A stretch of DNA of 64,000 bases from Petrolisthes cinctipes (Eukaryota > Arthropoda > Malacostraca > Decapoda > Porcellanidae): contig JAWQEG010000259.1 of NCBI GenBank assembly GCA_033782935.1, positions 5,124,001 through 5,188,000 of the forward strand. Direction: 5' to 3'. Shown here one piece after another: positions 1 through 13,560 of this stretch (positions are counted from its first letter, which is position 1; the number at the start of each line of letters is the position of its first letter). Under the pieces are notes generated by a model. The model had not been told where the DNA came from, ran no database searches, and saw only the letters and a list, made by a program, of their open reading frames with translations. The position numbers and the translations under genes are program-made.

Positions 1-2770
1 AAGTCGATATCTCACATTAAGGCCCAAAACACCCGAAAATTCGATATTTAGGGGTCCCAGAAGCGATCTGTACATGCCTACTCCGTGTTAGAGTATTTTC
101 AAAATACAGGCCAAAAACATACTGAAAATCGATCTTTTAGGTGCCCAAAAGTCGATATGTGCATGTATATTCTGTACCCGTTTATATCTCAAATTCTGGC
201 CCTAAACACCCGAAAATTCGATATTTTTGGGTCCCAGAAGCGATCTGTACATGCCTACTCAGTGCTAGAATGTTTTCAAAATATAGGCTCAAAACATGCT
301 CAAAATCGATATTTTAGGTGCCCAAAAGTCGATATGTGCATGCATCTTCTGTACTCGTTTATATCTCAAATTCAAGCTCAAAACACCCGAAAATTGGATA
401 TTTAGGGGTCCCAGAAGCGATCTGTACATGCCTACTCAGTATTAGAATATTTTCAAAATATAGGCTCAAAACATGCTAAAAATCGATATTTTAGGTGCGT
501 AAAGGCGATATCTCAAATTCTGGCCCAAAACACCCGAAAATTCGATATTTAGGGTTCCCAGAAACGATCTGTACATGCCTACTCAGTGCTAGAATGTTTT
601 CAATATATAGGCTCAAAACATGCTCAAAATCGATATTTTAGGTGCCCAAAAGTCGATATGTGCATGCATCTTCTGTACTCGTTTATATCTCAAATTCAAG
701 CTCAAAAACACCCGAAAATTCGATATTAAGGGGTCCCAGAAGCGATCTGTACATGCCTACTCAGTGCTAGAAAATTTTCAAAATATAGGCTCAAAACATG
801 CTAAAAATCGATATTTTAGGTATGTGTAATCGACATCTCAAATTCAGGCCCAAAACACCCGAAAATTCGATATTTTGGGGTCCCAGAAGCGATCTGTACA
901 TGCCTACTCTGTGTTAGAGTATTTACAAAATACAGGCCCAAAACATGCTGAAAATTGATAATTTAGATGCCCAAAGTCAATATGTGCATGTATCTTCTGT
1001 ACCCGTTTACATCTCAAATTAAGGCTCAAAACACCCGAAAATTCAATATTTTGGGGTCCCAGAAGCAATCTGTAGATGCCTACTCAGTGCTAGAACATTT
1101 TCAAAATATAGGCTAAAAACATGCTAAAAATCGATATTTTAGGTGCGTAAAGGCGATATCTCAAATTCAGGCCCAAAACACCCGAAAATTCGATATTTTG
1201 GGGTCCCAGAAGCGATCTGTACATGCCTACTCCGTGTTAGAGTATTTTCAAAATACAGGCCAAAAACATACTGAAAATCGATCTTTTAGGTGCCCAAAAG
1301 TCGATATGTGCATGCATATTCTGTACCCGTTTATATCTCAAATTACGGCCCTAAACACCCGAAAATTCGATATTTTTGGGTCCCAGAAGCGATCTGTACA
1401 TGCCTACTCAGTGCTAGAATGTTTTCAAAATATAGGCTCAAAACATGCTCAAAATCGATATTTTAGGTGCCCAAAAGTCGATATGTGCATGCATCTTCTG
1501 TACTCGTTTATATCTCAAATTCAATCTCAAAACACCCGAAAATTCGATATTTAGGGGTCCCAGAAGCGATCTGTACATGCCTACTCAGTATTAGAATATT
1601 TTCAAAATATAGGCTCAAAACATGCTAAAAATCGATATTTTAGGTGCGTAAAGGCGATATCTCAAATTCAGGCCCAAAACACCCGAAAATACGATATTTA
1701 GGGGTCCCAGAAACGATCTGTACATGCCTACTCAGTGCTAGAATGTTTTCAAAATATAGGCTCAAAACATGCTCAAAATCGATATTTTAAGTGCCCAAAA
1801 GTCGATATGTGCATGAATCTTCTGTACTCGTTTATATCTCAAATTCAAGCTCAAAACACCCGAAAATTCGATATTAAGGGGTCCCTGAAGCGATCGGTAC
1901 ATGCCTACTCAGTGCTAGAATATTTTCAAAATATAGGCTCAAAACATGCTAAAAATCGATATTTTAGGTGCGTATAGGCGACATCTCAAATTCATGCCCA
2001 AAACACCCGAAAAATAGATATTTTGGGGTCCCAGAAGTGATCTGTACATGCCTACTCCGTGTTAGAGTATTTTCAAAATACAGGCCCAAAACATGCTGAA
2101 AATCGATAATTTAGATGCCAAAATTCAATATGTGCATGTATCTTCTGTACCCGTTTATATCTCAAATTCAGGCTCAAAACACCCGAAAATTCAATATTTT
2201 GGGGTCCCAGAAGCAATCTGTACATGCCTACTCAGTGCTAGAATATTTTCAAAATATAGGCTAAAAACATGCTAAAAATCGATATTTTAGGTGCGTAAAG
2301 GCGATATCTCAAATTCAGGCCCAAAACACCCGAAAATTCGATATTTTGGGGTCCCAGAAGCGATCTGTATATGCCTACTCCGTGTTAGAGTATTTACAAA
2401 ATACAGGCCCAAAACATGCTCAAAATCGATGTTTTAGGTGCACAAAAGTCGATATGTGCATGCATCTTCAGTACCCGTTTATATCTCAAATTCAGGCTCA
2501 AAACACCCGAAAATTCGATATTTTGGGGTCCCATAAGCGATCTGTACATGCCTACTCCGTATTAGAGTATTTTCAAAATACATGCCCAAAACATGCTGAA
2601 AATCGATATTTTAGATGCCCAAAGTCAATATGTGCATGCATCTTCTGTACCCGTTTATATCTCAAATTCTGGCCCTAAACACCCGAAAATTCAATATTTT
2701 GGGGTCCCAGAAGCAATCTGTACATGCCTACTCAGTGCTAGAATATTTTCAAAATATAGGCTAAAAACAT
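1..2770. repeat. HOR-1-like segment at left edge
   Basis: Position 1 aligns with 25862 (offset 25861), and 2346-2678 aligns with 26881-27213 (offset 24535). The segment is therefore a rearranged relative of the HOR-1 block at the right end of the left domain. An internal near-copy is offset by 1149 bp (85 with 1234). Monomers of 176/177 and 147 bp are mixed. The array enters the window already in progress. Confidence 0.75.
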
Positions 2771-4734
2771 GTTAAAAATCGACATTTTAGGTGCCAAAAA
2801 GTCGATATCTCAAATTCAGTCCCAAAACACCCGAAAATTCGATATTTAGGGGTCCCAGAAGGGATCTGTACATGCCTACTCCGTGTTAGAGTATTTTCAA
2901 AATACAGGCCAAAAACATACTGAAAATCGATCTTTTAGGTGCCCAAAAGTCGATATGTGCATGCATCTTCTGTACTCGTTTATATCTCAAATTCTGGCCC
3001 TAAACACCCGAAAATTTGATATTTTGGGGTCCCAGAAGCAATCTGTACATGCCTACTCAGTGCTAGAATATTTTCAAAATATAGGCTAAAAACATGCTAA
3101 AAATCGATATTTTAGGTGCCAAAAAGTCGATATCTCAAATTAATGCCCAAAACACCCGAAAATTCGATATTTAGGGGTCCCAGAAGCGATCTGTACATGC
3201 CTACTCCGTGTTAGAGTATTTTCAAAATACAGGCCAAAAACATACTGAAAATCGATCTTTTAGGTGCCCAAAAGTCGATATGTGCATGCATCTTCTGTAC
3301 TCGTTTATATCTCAAATTCTGGCCCTAAACACCCGAAAATTCGATATTTTGGGGTCCCAGAAGCAATCTGTACATGCCTACTCAGTGCTAGAATATTTTC
3401 AAAATATAGGCTAAAAACATGCTAAAAATCGATATTTTAGGTGCGTAAAGGCGATATCTCAAATTCAGGCCCAAAACACCCGAAAATTCGATATATTGGG
3501 GTCCCAGAAGCGATCTGTACATGCCTATTCCGTGTTAGAGTATTTACAAAATACAGGCCCAAAACATGCTCAAAATCGATGTTTTAGGTGCCCAAAAGTC
3601 GATATGTGCATGCATCTTCAGTACCCGTTTATATCTCAAATTCAGGCCCTAAACACCCGAAAATTCAATATTTTGGGGTCCCAGAAGCAATCTGTACATG
3701 CCTACTCAGTGCCAGAATATTTTCAAAATATAGGCTAAAAACATGCCAAAAAGTCGATATCTTCAGTACCCGTTTATATCTCATATTCAGGCTCAAAACA
3801 CCCGAAAATTCGATATTTTGGGGTCCCAGAAGCGATCTGTACATGCCTACTCCGTGTTAGAGTATTTTCAAAATACATGCCCAAAACATGCTGAAAATCG
3901 ATATTTTAGATGCCCAAAGACAATATGTGCATGTATCTTCTGTACCCGTTTATATCTCAAATTCAGGCTCAAAACACCCGAAATTCAATATTTTGGGGTC
4001 CCAGAAGCAATCTGTACATGCCTACTCAGTGCTAGAATATTTTCAAAATATAGGCTAAAAACATGTTAAAAATCGACATTTTAGGTGCCAAAAAGTCGAT
4101 ATCTCAAATTCAGTCCCAAAACACCCGAAAATTCGATATTTAGGGGTCCCAGAAGGGATCTGTACATGCCTACTCCGTGTTAGAGTATTTTCAAAATACA
4201 GGCCAAAAACATACTGAAAATCGATCTTTTAGGTGCCCAAAAGTCGATATGTGCATGCATCTTCTGTACTCGTTTATATCTCAAATTCTGGCCCTAAACA
4301 CCCGAAAATTTGATATTTTGGGGTCCCAGAAGCAATCTGTACATGCCTACTCAGTGCTAGAATATTTTCAAAATATAGGCTAAAAACATGCTAAAAATCG
4401 ATATTTTAGTTGCCAAAAAGTCGATATCTCAAATTAAGGCCCAAAACACCCGAAAATTCGATATTTAGGGGTCCCAGAAGCGATCTGTACATGCCTACTC
4501 CGTGTTAGAGTATTTTCAAAATACAGGCCAAAAACATACTGAAAATCGATCTTTTAGGTGCCCAAAAGTCGATATGTGCATGCATCTTCTGTACTCGTTT
4601 ATATCTCAAATTCTGGCCCTAAACACCCGAAAATTCGATATTTTGGGGTCCCAGAAGCAATCTGTACATGCCTACTCAGTGCTAGAATATTTTCAAAATA
4701 TAGGCTAAAAACATGCTGAAAATCGATATTTTAG
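2490..4734. repeat. 1294-bp duplicated unit
   Basis: Matching positions are 2767 with 4061, 2883 with 4177, and 3208 with 4502, all offset by 1294 bp. The copies run about 2.49-3.44 kb and 3.79-4.73 kb. They separate where one continues with GTGCGTAAAGG and the other with GTGCCCAATTCG. Within each copy, neighbouring long and short monomers form a 325-bp pair (177 + 148). The interval between the copies includes the 145-bp double-deletion monomer. Confidence 0.8.
3709..3853 (+). repeat. Exemplar 145-bp monomer class (two deletions in half A)
   Basis: The sequence runs CATGCCAAAAAGTCGATATC and then TTCAGTACCCG. Relative to a 176-bp monomer, 22 bases are missing between two TGC triplets and 9 more (GTGCATGCA) between two AT pairs. 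The same double deletion appears near 8091, 8874, 14612 and 15582. These therefore descend from one event copied by array amplification. Half B is intact. Confidence 0.85.
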
Positions 4735-4787
4735 GTGCCCAATTCGATATTTTTGGGTCCCAGAAGCGATCTGTACATGCCTACTCA

Positions 4788-5719
4788 GTGGTAGAATGTT
4801 TTCAAAATATAGGCTCAAAACATGCTCAAAATCGATATTTTAGGTGCCCAAAAGTCGATATGTGCATGCATCTTCTGTACTCATTTATATCTCAAATTCA
4901 AGCTCAAAAAACCTGAAAATTCGATATTGTGGGGTCCCAGAATCGATCTGTACATGCCTACTCAGTGCTAGAATATTTTCAAAATATAGGCTCAAAACAT
5001 GCTAAAAATCGATATTTTAGGTGCGTAAAGGCGATATCTCAGATTCAGGCACAAAACACCCGAAAATTCGATATTTTGGGGTCCCAGAAGCGATCTGTAC
5101 ATGCCTACTCCGTGTTAGAGTATTTTCAAAATTCAGGCCCAAAATATGCTGAAAATCGATATTTTTGGTGAAAAAAGTCAATATGTGTATGCATCTTCTA
5201 TACTCGTTTATATCTGAAATTCAGGCTCAAAACACCCGAAAATTCGTTATTTTGGGGTCCCAGAACCGATCTCTACATGCCTACTCAGTGCTAGAATGTT
5301 TTCAAAATATAGGCTCAAAACATGCTCAAAATCGATAATTTAGATGCCCAACGTCAAAATGTGCATGTATCTTCTGTACCCGTTTATATCTCAAATTCAG
5401 GCCATAAACACCCGAAAATTCAATATTTTGGGGTCCCAGAAGCAATCTGTACATGCCTACTCCGTGTTAGAGTATTTTCAAAATACAGGATAAAAACATG
5501 CTGAAAATCGATATTTTAGGTGCCAAAAAGTCGATATCTCAAATTAAGGCCCAAAACACCCGAAAATTCGATATTTAGGGGTCCCAGAAGCGATCTGTAC
5601 ATGCCTACCCCGTGTTAGAGTATTTTCAAAATACAGGCCAAAAACATACTGAAAATCGATCTTTAAGTGCCCAATTCGATATTTTTGGGTCCCAGAAGCG
5701 ATCTGTACATGCCTACTCA
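4788..5719. repeat. 6-monomer 932-bp unit, precursor-like half of HOR-2
   Basis: Monomer steps read from the GTG anchors are 177, 147, 176, 176, 148 and 108, total 932. The next unit starts at 5720 and continues in register to about 6.07 kb. The same order of classes makes up roughly half of the 1932-bp HOR-2. The 932-bp unit may therefore be an older building block, or a deletion product of HOR-2. The sequence alone does not decide between these. Confidence 0.78.
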
Positions 5720-6853
5720 GTGGTAGAATGTTTTCAAAATATAGGCTCAAAACATGCTCAAAATCGATATTTTAGGTGCCAAAACGTCGATATGTGCATG
5801 CATCTTCTGTACTCGTTTATATCTCAAATTCAAGCTCAAAACACCTGAAAATTCAATATTTTGGGGTCCCAGAATCGATCTGTACATGCCTACTCAGTGC
5901 TAGAATATTTTCAAAATATAGGCTCAAAACATGCTAAAAATCGATATTTTAGGTGCGTAAAGGCGATATCTCATATTCAGGCCCAAAACACCCGAAAATT
6001 CGATATTTTGGGGTCCCAGAAACGATCTGTACATGCCTACTCCGTGTTAGAGTATTTTTAAGATACAGGCCCAAAACATGCTCAAATCGATGTTTTAGGT
6101 GCCCAAAAGTCGATATGTGCATGCATCTTCAGTACCCGTTTATATCTTAAATTCAGGCTCAAAACACCCGAAAATTCGATAATTTGGGGTCCCAGAAGCG
6201 ATCTGTACATGCCTACTCCGTGTTAGAGTATTTTCAAAATACAGGCCCAAAACATGCTGAAAATCGATAATTTAGATGTCCAAAGTCAATATGTGCATGC
6301 ATCTTCTGTACCCGTTTATATCTCAAATTCTGGCCCTAAACACCCGAAAATTCAATATTTTGGGGTCCCAGAAGCAATCTGTACATGCCTACTCAGTGCT
6401 AGAATATTTTCAAAATATAGGCTAAAAACATGCTAAAAATCGATATTTTAGGTGCCAAAAAGTCGATATCTCAAATTAAGGCCCAAAACACCCGAAAATT
6501 CTATATTTAGGGGTCCCAGAAGCGATCTGTACATGCCTACTCCGTGTTAGAGTATTTTCAAAATACAGGCCAAAAACATACTAAAAATCGATCTTTTAGG
6601 TGCCCAAAAGTCGATATGTGCATGAATCTTCTGTACCCGTTTATATCTCAAATTCTGGCCCTAAACACCCGAAAATTCGATATTTTGGGGTCCCAGAAGC
6701 GATCTATACATGCCTACTCAGTGATAGGATGTTTTTAAAATATATACTCAAAACATGCTCAAAATCGATATTTTAGGTGCCCAAAAGTCGATATGTGCAT
6801 GTATCTTCTGTACTCGTTTATATCTCAAATTCAGGCTCAAAACACCCGAAAAT
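5720..6853. repeat. Mixed L-type monomers between the 932-bp unit and the 3.78-kb block
   Basis: A second, partial pass through the 932-bp unit (to about 6.07 kb) is followed by the TTTTTAAGATACAGG monomer typical of HOR-2. Next come monomers like those near 2.1 and 6.25 kb, with AGATGTCCAAAGTCAATATG. No tandem period longer than single monomers is clear in the last 700 bp. No non-satellite sequence is present. Confidence 0.7.
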
Positions 6854-9800
6854 TCAATATTTAGGGGTCCCAGAAGCGATCTGTACATGCCTACTCAGTA
6901 TTAGAATATTTTCAAAATATACGCTCAAAACATGCTAAAAATCGATAATTTAGGTGCGTAAAGGCGATATCTCAAATTCAGGCCCAAAACACGCGAAAAT
7001 TCGATATTTAGGGGTCCCAGAAGTGATCTGTACATGCCTACTCAGTGCTAGAATGTTTTCAAAATATAGGCTCAAAACATGCTCCAAATCGATATTTTAG
7101 GTGCCCAAAAGTCGATATGTGCATGAATCTTCTGTACTCGTTTATATCTCAAATTCAGGCACAAAACACCCGAAAATTCGATATTAAGGGGTCCCAGAAG
7201 CGATCTGTACATGACTACTCAGTGCTAGAACATTTTCAAAATATAGGCTCAAAACATGCTAAAAATCGATATTTTAGGTGCGTAAAGGCGATATCTCAAA
7301 TTAAGGCCCAAAACACCCGAAAATTCGATATTTAGGGGTCCCAGAATCGATCTGTACATGCCTACTCCGTGTTAGAGTATTTTCAATATACAGGCCAAAA
7401 ACATACTGAAAATCGATCTTTTAGGTGCCCAAAAGTCGATATGTGCATGCATCTTCTATACTCGTTTATATCTCAAATTCAGGCTCAAAACACCCGAAAA
7501 TTCGATATTTTGGGGTCCCAGAAGCAATCTGTACATGCCTACTCAGTGCTAGAATGTTTTTAAAATATAGGCTCAAAACATGCTCAAAATCGATATTTTA
7601 GGTGCCCAAAAGTCGATATGTGCATGCATCTTCTGTACTCGTTTATATCTCAAATTCAGGCTCAAAACACCCGAAAATTCGATATTTTGGGGTCCAAGAA
7701 GCGATCTGTACATGCCTACTCATTGCTAGAATATTTTCAAAATATAGGCTCAAAACATGCTAAAAATCGATATTTTAGGTGCGTAAAGGCGATATCTCAA
7801 ATTCAGGCCCAAAACACCCGAAAATTCGATATATTGGGGTCCCAGAAGCGATCTGTACATGCCTACTCCGTGTTAGAGTATTTACAATATACAGGCCCAA
7901 AACATGCTCAAAATCGATGTTTTAGGTGCCCAAAAGTCGATATGTGCATGCATCTTCAGTACCCGTTTATATCTCAAATTCAGGCCCTAAACACCCGAAA
8001 ATTCAATATTTTGGGGTCCCAGAAGCAATCTGTACATGCCTACTCAGTGCCAGAATATTTTTAAAATATAGGCTAAAAACATGCTAAAAAGTCGATATCT
8101 TCAGTACCCGTTTATATCTCAAATTCAGGCTCAAAACACCCGAAAATTCGATATTTAGGGGTCCCAGAAGTGATCTGTACATGCCTACTCATTGCTAGAA
8201 TATTTTCAAAATATAGGCTCAAAACATGCTAAAAATCGATATTTTAGGTGCGTAAAGGCGATATCTCAAATTAAGGCCCAAAACACCCGAAAATTCGATA
8301 TTTAGGGGTCCCAGAATCGATCTGTACATGCCTACTCCGTGTTAGAGTATTTTCAATATACAGGCCAAAAACATACTGAAAATCGATCTTTTAGGTGCCC
8401 AAAAGTCGATATGTGCATGCATCTTCTATACTCGTTTATATCTCAAATTCAGGCTCAAAACACCCGAAAATTCGATATTTTGGTGTCCAAGAAGCGATCT
8501 GTACATGCCTACTCATTGCTAGAATATTTTCAAAATATAGGCTCAAAACATGCTAAAAATCGATATTTTAGGTGCGTAAAGGCGATATCTCAAATTCAGG
8601 CCCAAAACACCCGAAAATTCGATATATTGGGGTCCCAGAAGCGATCTGTACATGCCTACTCCGTGTTAGAGTATTTACAAAATACAGGCCCAAAACATGC
8701 TCAAAATCGATGTTTTAGGTGCCCAAAAGTCGATATGTGCATGCATCTTCAGTACCCGTTTATATCTCAAATTCAGGCCCTAAACACCCGAAAATTCAAT
8801 ATTTTGGGGTCCCAGAAGCAATCTGTACATGCCTACTCAGTGCCAGAATATTTTTAAAATATAGGCTAAAAACATGCCAAAAAGTCGATATCTTCAGTAC
8901 CCGTTTATATCTCAAATTCAGGCTCAAAACACCCGAAAATTCGATATTTTGGGGTCCCAGAAGCGATCTGTACATGCCTACTCCGTGTTAGAGTATTTTC
9001 AAAATACATGCCCAAAACATGCTGAAAATCGATATTTTAGATGCCCAAAGACAATATGTGCATGTATCTTCTGTACCCGTTTATATCTCAAATTCAGGCT
9101 CAAAACACCCGAAAATTCAATATTTTGGGGTCCCAGAAGCAATTTGTACATGCCTACTCAGTGCTAGAATATTTTCAAAATATAGGCTAAAAACATGTTA
9201 AAAATCGACATTTTAGGTGCCAAAAAGTCGATATCTCAAATTCAGTCCCAAAACACCCGAAAATTCGATATTTAGGGGTCCCAGAAGGGATCTGTACATG
9301 CCTACTCCGTATTAGAGTATTTTCAAAATACAGGCCAAAAACATACTGAAAATCGATCTTTTAGGTGCCCAAAAGTCGATATGTGCATGCATCTTCTGTA
9401 CCCGTTTATATATCAAATACTGGCCCTAAACACCCGAAAATTCGATATTTTGGGGTCCCAGAAGCAATCTGTACATGCCTACTCAGTGCTAGAATATTTT
9501 CAAAATATAGGTAAAAACATACTAAAAATCGATATTTTAGGTGCCAAAAAGTCGATATCTCAAATTAAGGCCCAAAACACCCGAAAATTCGATATTTAGG
9601 GGTCCCAGAAGCGATCTGTACATGCCTACTCCGTGTTAGAGTATTTTCAAAATACTGACCAAAAACATACTGAAAATCGATCTTTTAGGTGCCCAATTCG
9701 ATATTTTTGGGTCCCAGAAGTGATCTGTACATGCCTACTCAGTGGTAGAATGTTTTCAAAATATAGGCTCAAAACATGCTCAAAATCGATATTTTAGGTG

Positions 9801-10630
9801 CCCAAAAGTCGATATGTGCATGCATCTTCTGTACTCATTTATATCTCAAATTCAAGCTCAAAACACCTGAAAATTCGATATTTTGGGGTCCCAGAATCGA
9901 TCTGTACATGCCTACTCAGTGCTAGAATATTTTCAAAATATAGGCTCAAAACATGCTAAAAATCGATATTTTAGGTGCGCAAAGGCGATATCTCAGATTC
10001 AGGCACAAAACACCCGAAAATTCGATATTTTGGGGTCCCAGAAGCGATCTGTACATGCCTACTCCGTGTTAGAGTATTTTCAACATTCAGGCCCAAAATA
10101 TGCTGAAAATCGATATTTTTGGTGAAAAAAGTCAATATGTGTATGCATCTTCTACACTCGTTTATATCTCAAATTCAGGCTCAAAACACCCGAAAATTCG
10201 TTATTTTGGGGTCCCAGAAGCGATCTCTACATGCCTACTCAGTGTTAGAATGTTTTCAAAATATAGGCTCAAAACATGCTCAAAATCGATAATTTAGATG
10301 CCCAACGTCAAAATGTGCATGTATCTTCTGTACCCGTTTATATCTCAAATTCAGGCCATAAACACCCGAAAATTCAATATTTTGGGGTCCCAGAAGCAAT
10401 CTGTACATGCCTACTCCGTGTTAGAGTATTTTCAAAATACAGGCTAAAAACATGCTGAAAATCGATATTTTAGGTGCCAAAAAGTCGATATCTCAAATTA
10501 AGGCCCAAAACACCCGAAAATTCGATATTTAGGGGTCCCAGAAGCGATCTGTACATGCCTACTCCGTGTTAGAGTATATTCAAAATACAGGCCAAAAACA
10601 TACTGAAAATCGATCTTTAAGTGCCCAATT
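6854..10630. repeat. 3.78-kb duplicated block, copy 1
   Basis: It aligns with 13561-17338 at an offset of 6707-6708 bp. Examples are 7045 with 13752, 7369 with 14076, 8339 with 15047, 9381 with 16089, 10100 with 16808 and 10498 with 17206. The left edge is marked by the switch into TTCAATATTTAGGGG and the ATACGCTC monomer. The right edge is where one copy loses a 177-bp monomer. Internally, 7369-8338 (six monomers: 177, 177, 147, 177, 145, 147) is partly repeated at 8339 onwards. Confidence 0.82.
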
Positions 10631-11313
10631 CGATATTTTGGGGTCCCTGAATCGATCTGTACATGCCTACTCAGTGCTAGAATATTTTCAAAATATAGGC
10701 TCAAAACATGCTAAAAATCGATATTTTAGGTGCGTAAAGGCGATATCTCAAATTCAGGCCCAAAACACCCGAAAATTCGATATTTTGGGGTCCCAGAAAC
10801 GATCTGTACATGCCTACTCCGTGTTAGAGTATTTTTAAGATACAGGCCCAAAACATGCTCAAATCGATGTTTTAGGTGCCCAAAAGTCGATATGTGCATG
10901 CATCTTCAGTACCCGTTTATATCTTAAATTCAGGCTCAAAACACCCGAAAATTCGATAATTTGGGGTCCCAGAAGCGATCTGTACATGCCTACTCCGTGT
11001 CAGAGTATTTTCAAAATACAGTCCCAAAACATGCTGAAAATCGATAATTTAGATGTCCAAAGTCAATATGTGCATGTATCTTCTGTACCCGTTTATATCT
11101 CAAATTCAGGCTCAAAACACCCCAAAATTCGATATTTTGGGGTCCCAGAAGCAATCTGTACATGCCTACTCAGTGCTAGAATATTTTCAAAATATAGGAT
11201 AAAAACATGCTAAAAATCGATATTTTAGGTGCCCAAAAGTCGATATGTGCATGCATCTTCTGTTCTCATTTATATCTCAAATTCAAGCTCAAAACACCTG
11301 AAAATTCGATATT
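9883..11313. repeat. HOR-2 copy, shortened to 1431 bp
   Basis: It is anchored at the CAGAATCGATC landmark that starts each HOR-2 register. Compared with a full copy, one 177-bp monomer (the GTGGTAG type) is missing near 10622, and a 176 + 148 pair is missing near 11213. This accounts for 1932 - 177 - 324 = 1431 bp. The losses are whole monomers, as expected from unequal exchange. Confidence 0.82.
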
Positions 11314-13245
11314 TTGGGGTCCCAGAATCGATCTGTACATGCCTACTCAGTGCTAGAATATTTTCAAAATATAGGCTCAAAACATGCTAAAAATCGATAT
11401 TTTAGGTGCGTAAAGGCGATATCTCAGATTCAGGCACAAAACACCCGAAAATTCGATATTTTGGGGTCCCAGAAGCGATCTGTACATGCCTACTCCGTGT
11501 TAGAGTATTTTCAAAATTCAGGCCCAAAATATGCTGAAAATCGATATTTTTGGTGAAAAAAGTCAATATGTGTATGCATCTTCTATACTCGTTTATATCT
11601 CAAATTCAGGCTCAAAACACCCGAAAATTCGTTATTTTGGGGTCCCAGAAGCGATCTCTACATGCCTACTCAGTGCTAGAATGTTTTCAAAATATAGGCT
11701 CAAAACATGCTCAAAATCGATAATTTAGATGCCCAACGTCAAAATGTGCATGTATCTTCTGTACCCGTTTATATCTCAAATTCAGGCCATAAACACCCGA
11801 AAATTCAATATTTTGGGGTCCCAGAAGCAATCTGTACATGCCTACTCCGTGTTAGAGTATTTTCAAAATACAGGATAAAAACATGCTGAAAATCGATATT
11901 TTAGGTGCCAAAATGTCGATATCTCAAATTAAGGCCCAAAACACCCGAAAATTCGATATCTAGGGGTCCCAGAAGCGATCTGTACATGCCTACTCCGTGT
12001 TAGAGTATTTTCAAATTACAGGCCAAAAACATACTGAAAATCGATCTTTAAGTGCCCAATTCGATATTTTTGGGTCTCAGAAGCGATCTGTACATGCCTA
12101 CTCAGTGGTAGAATGTTTTCAAAATATAGGCTCAAAACATGCTCAAAATCGATAATTTAGGTGCCCAAACGTCGATATGTGCATGCATCTTCTGTACTCG
12201 TTTATATCTCAAATTCAAGCTCAAAACACCTGAAAATTCGATATTTTGGGGCCCCTGAATCGATCTGTACATGCCTATTCAGTGCTAGAATATTTTCAAA
12301 ATATAGGCTCAAAACATGCTAAAAATCGATATTTTAGGTGCGTAAAGGCGATATCTCAAATTCAGGCCCAAAACACCCGAAAATTCGATATTTTGGGGTC
12401 CCAGAAACGATCTGTACATGCCTACTCCGTGTTAGAGTATTTTTAAGATACAGGCCCAAAACATGCTCAAATCGATGTTTTAGGTGCCCAAAAGTCGATA
12501 TGTGCATGCATCTTCAGTACCCGTTTATATCTTAAATTCAGGCTCAAAACTCCCGAAAATTCGAAAATTTGGGGTCCCAGAAGCGATCTGTACATGCCTA
12601 CTCCGTGTTAGAGTATTTTCAATATTAAGGCCCAAAACATGCTGAAAATCGATAATTTAGATGTCCAAAGTCAATATGTGCATGTATCTTCTGTACCCGT
12701 TTATATCTCAAATTCAGGCTCAAAACACCCGAAAATTCAATATTTTGGGGTCCCAGAAGCAATCTGTACATGCCTACTCAGTGCTAGAATATTTTCAAAA
12801 TATAGGCTAAAAACATGCTAAAAATCGATATTTTAGGTGCCAAAAAGTCGATATCTCAAATTCAGTCTCAAAACACCCGAAACTTCGATATTTAGGGGTC
12901 CCAGAAGCGATATGTACATGCCTACTCCGTGTTAGAGTATTTTCAAAATTCGGGCCTAAAACATGCTGAAAATCGATCTTTTAGGTGCCCAAAGTCAATA
13001 TGTGTGTGCATCTTCTATACTCGTTTATATCTCAAATTCAGGCTCAAAACACCCGAAAATTCGATATTTTGGGGTCCCAGAAGCGATCTGTACATGCCTA
13101 ATCAGTGCTAGAATGTTTTCAAAATATAGGCTCAAAACATGCTCAAAATCGATATTTTAGGTGCCCAAAAGTCGATATGTGCATGCATCTTCTGTTCTCA
13201 TTTATATCTCAAATTCAAGCTCAAAACACCTGAAAATTCGATATT
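11314..13245. repeat. HOR-2 copy, full length 1932 bp
   Basis: Landmarks at 11314, 11531, 11707, 12246, 12338, 12639 and 12929 keep the same spacing as in the full copy from 22034. The copy holds 12 monomers. A few private changes occur, such as GGGGCCCCTGAATCG near 12250 and CTCCCGAAAATTCGAAAATT near 12551. The following copy begins at 13246 but is cut at about 13.55 kb by the duplicated block. Confidence 0.85.
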
Positions 13246-13560
13246 TTGGGGTCCCAGAATCGATCTGTACATGCCTACTCAGTGCTAGAATATTTTCAAA
13301 ATATAGGCTCAAAACATGCTAAAAATCGATATTTTAGGTGCGTAAAGGCGATATCTCAGATTCAGGCACAAAACACCCGAAAATTCGATATTTTGGGGTC
13401 CCAGAAGCGATCTGTACATGCCTACTCCGTGTTAGAGTATTTTCAAAATTCAGGCCCAAAATATGCTGAAAATCGATATTTTTGGTGAAAAAAGTCAATA
13501 TGTGTATGCATCTTCTATACTCGTTTATATCTCAAATTCAAGCTCAAAACACCCGAAAAT

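Noticed and set aside
5544..5750. Reverse-strand open frames (also at 10498, 14456, 17206, 29270, 31222 and 33157)
   Set aside because: They are the reverse reading of the same monomers, recur at HOR spacing and have no independent coding features.
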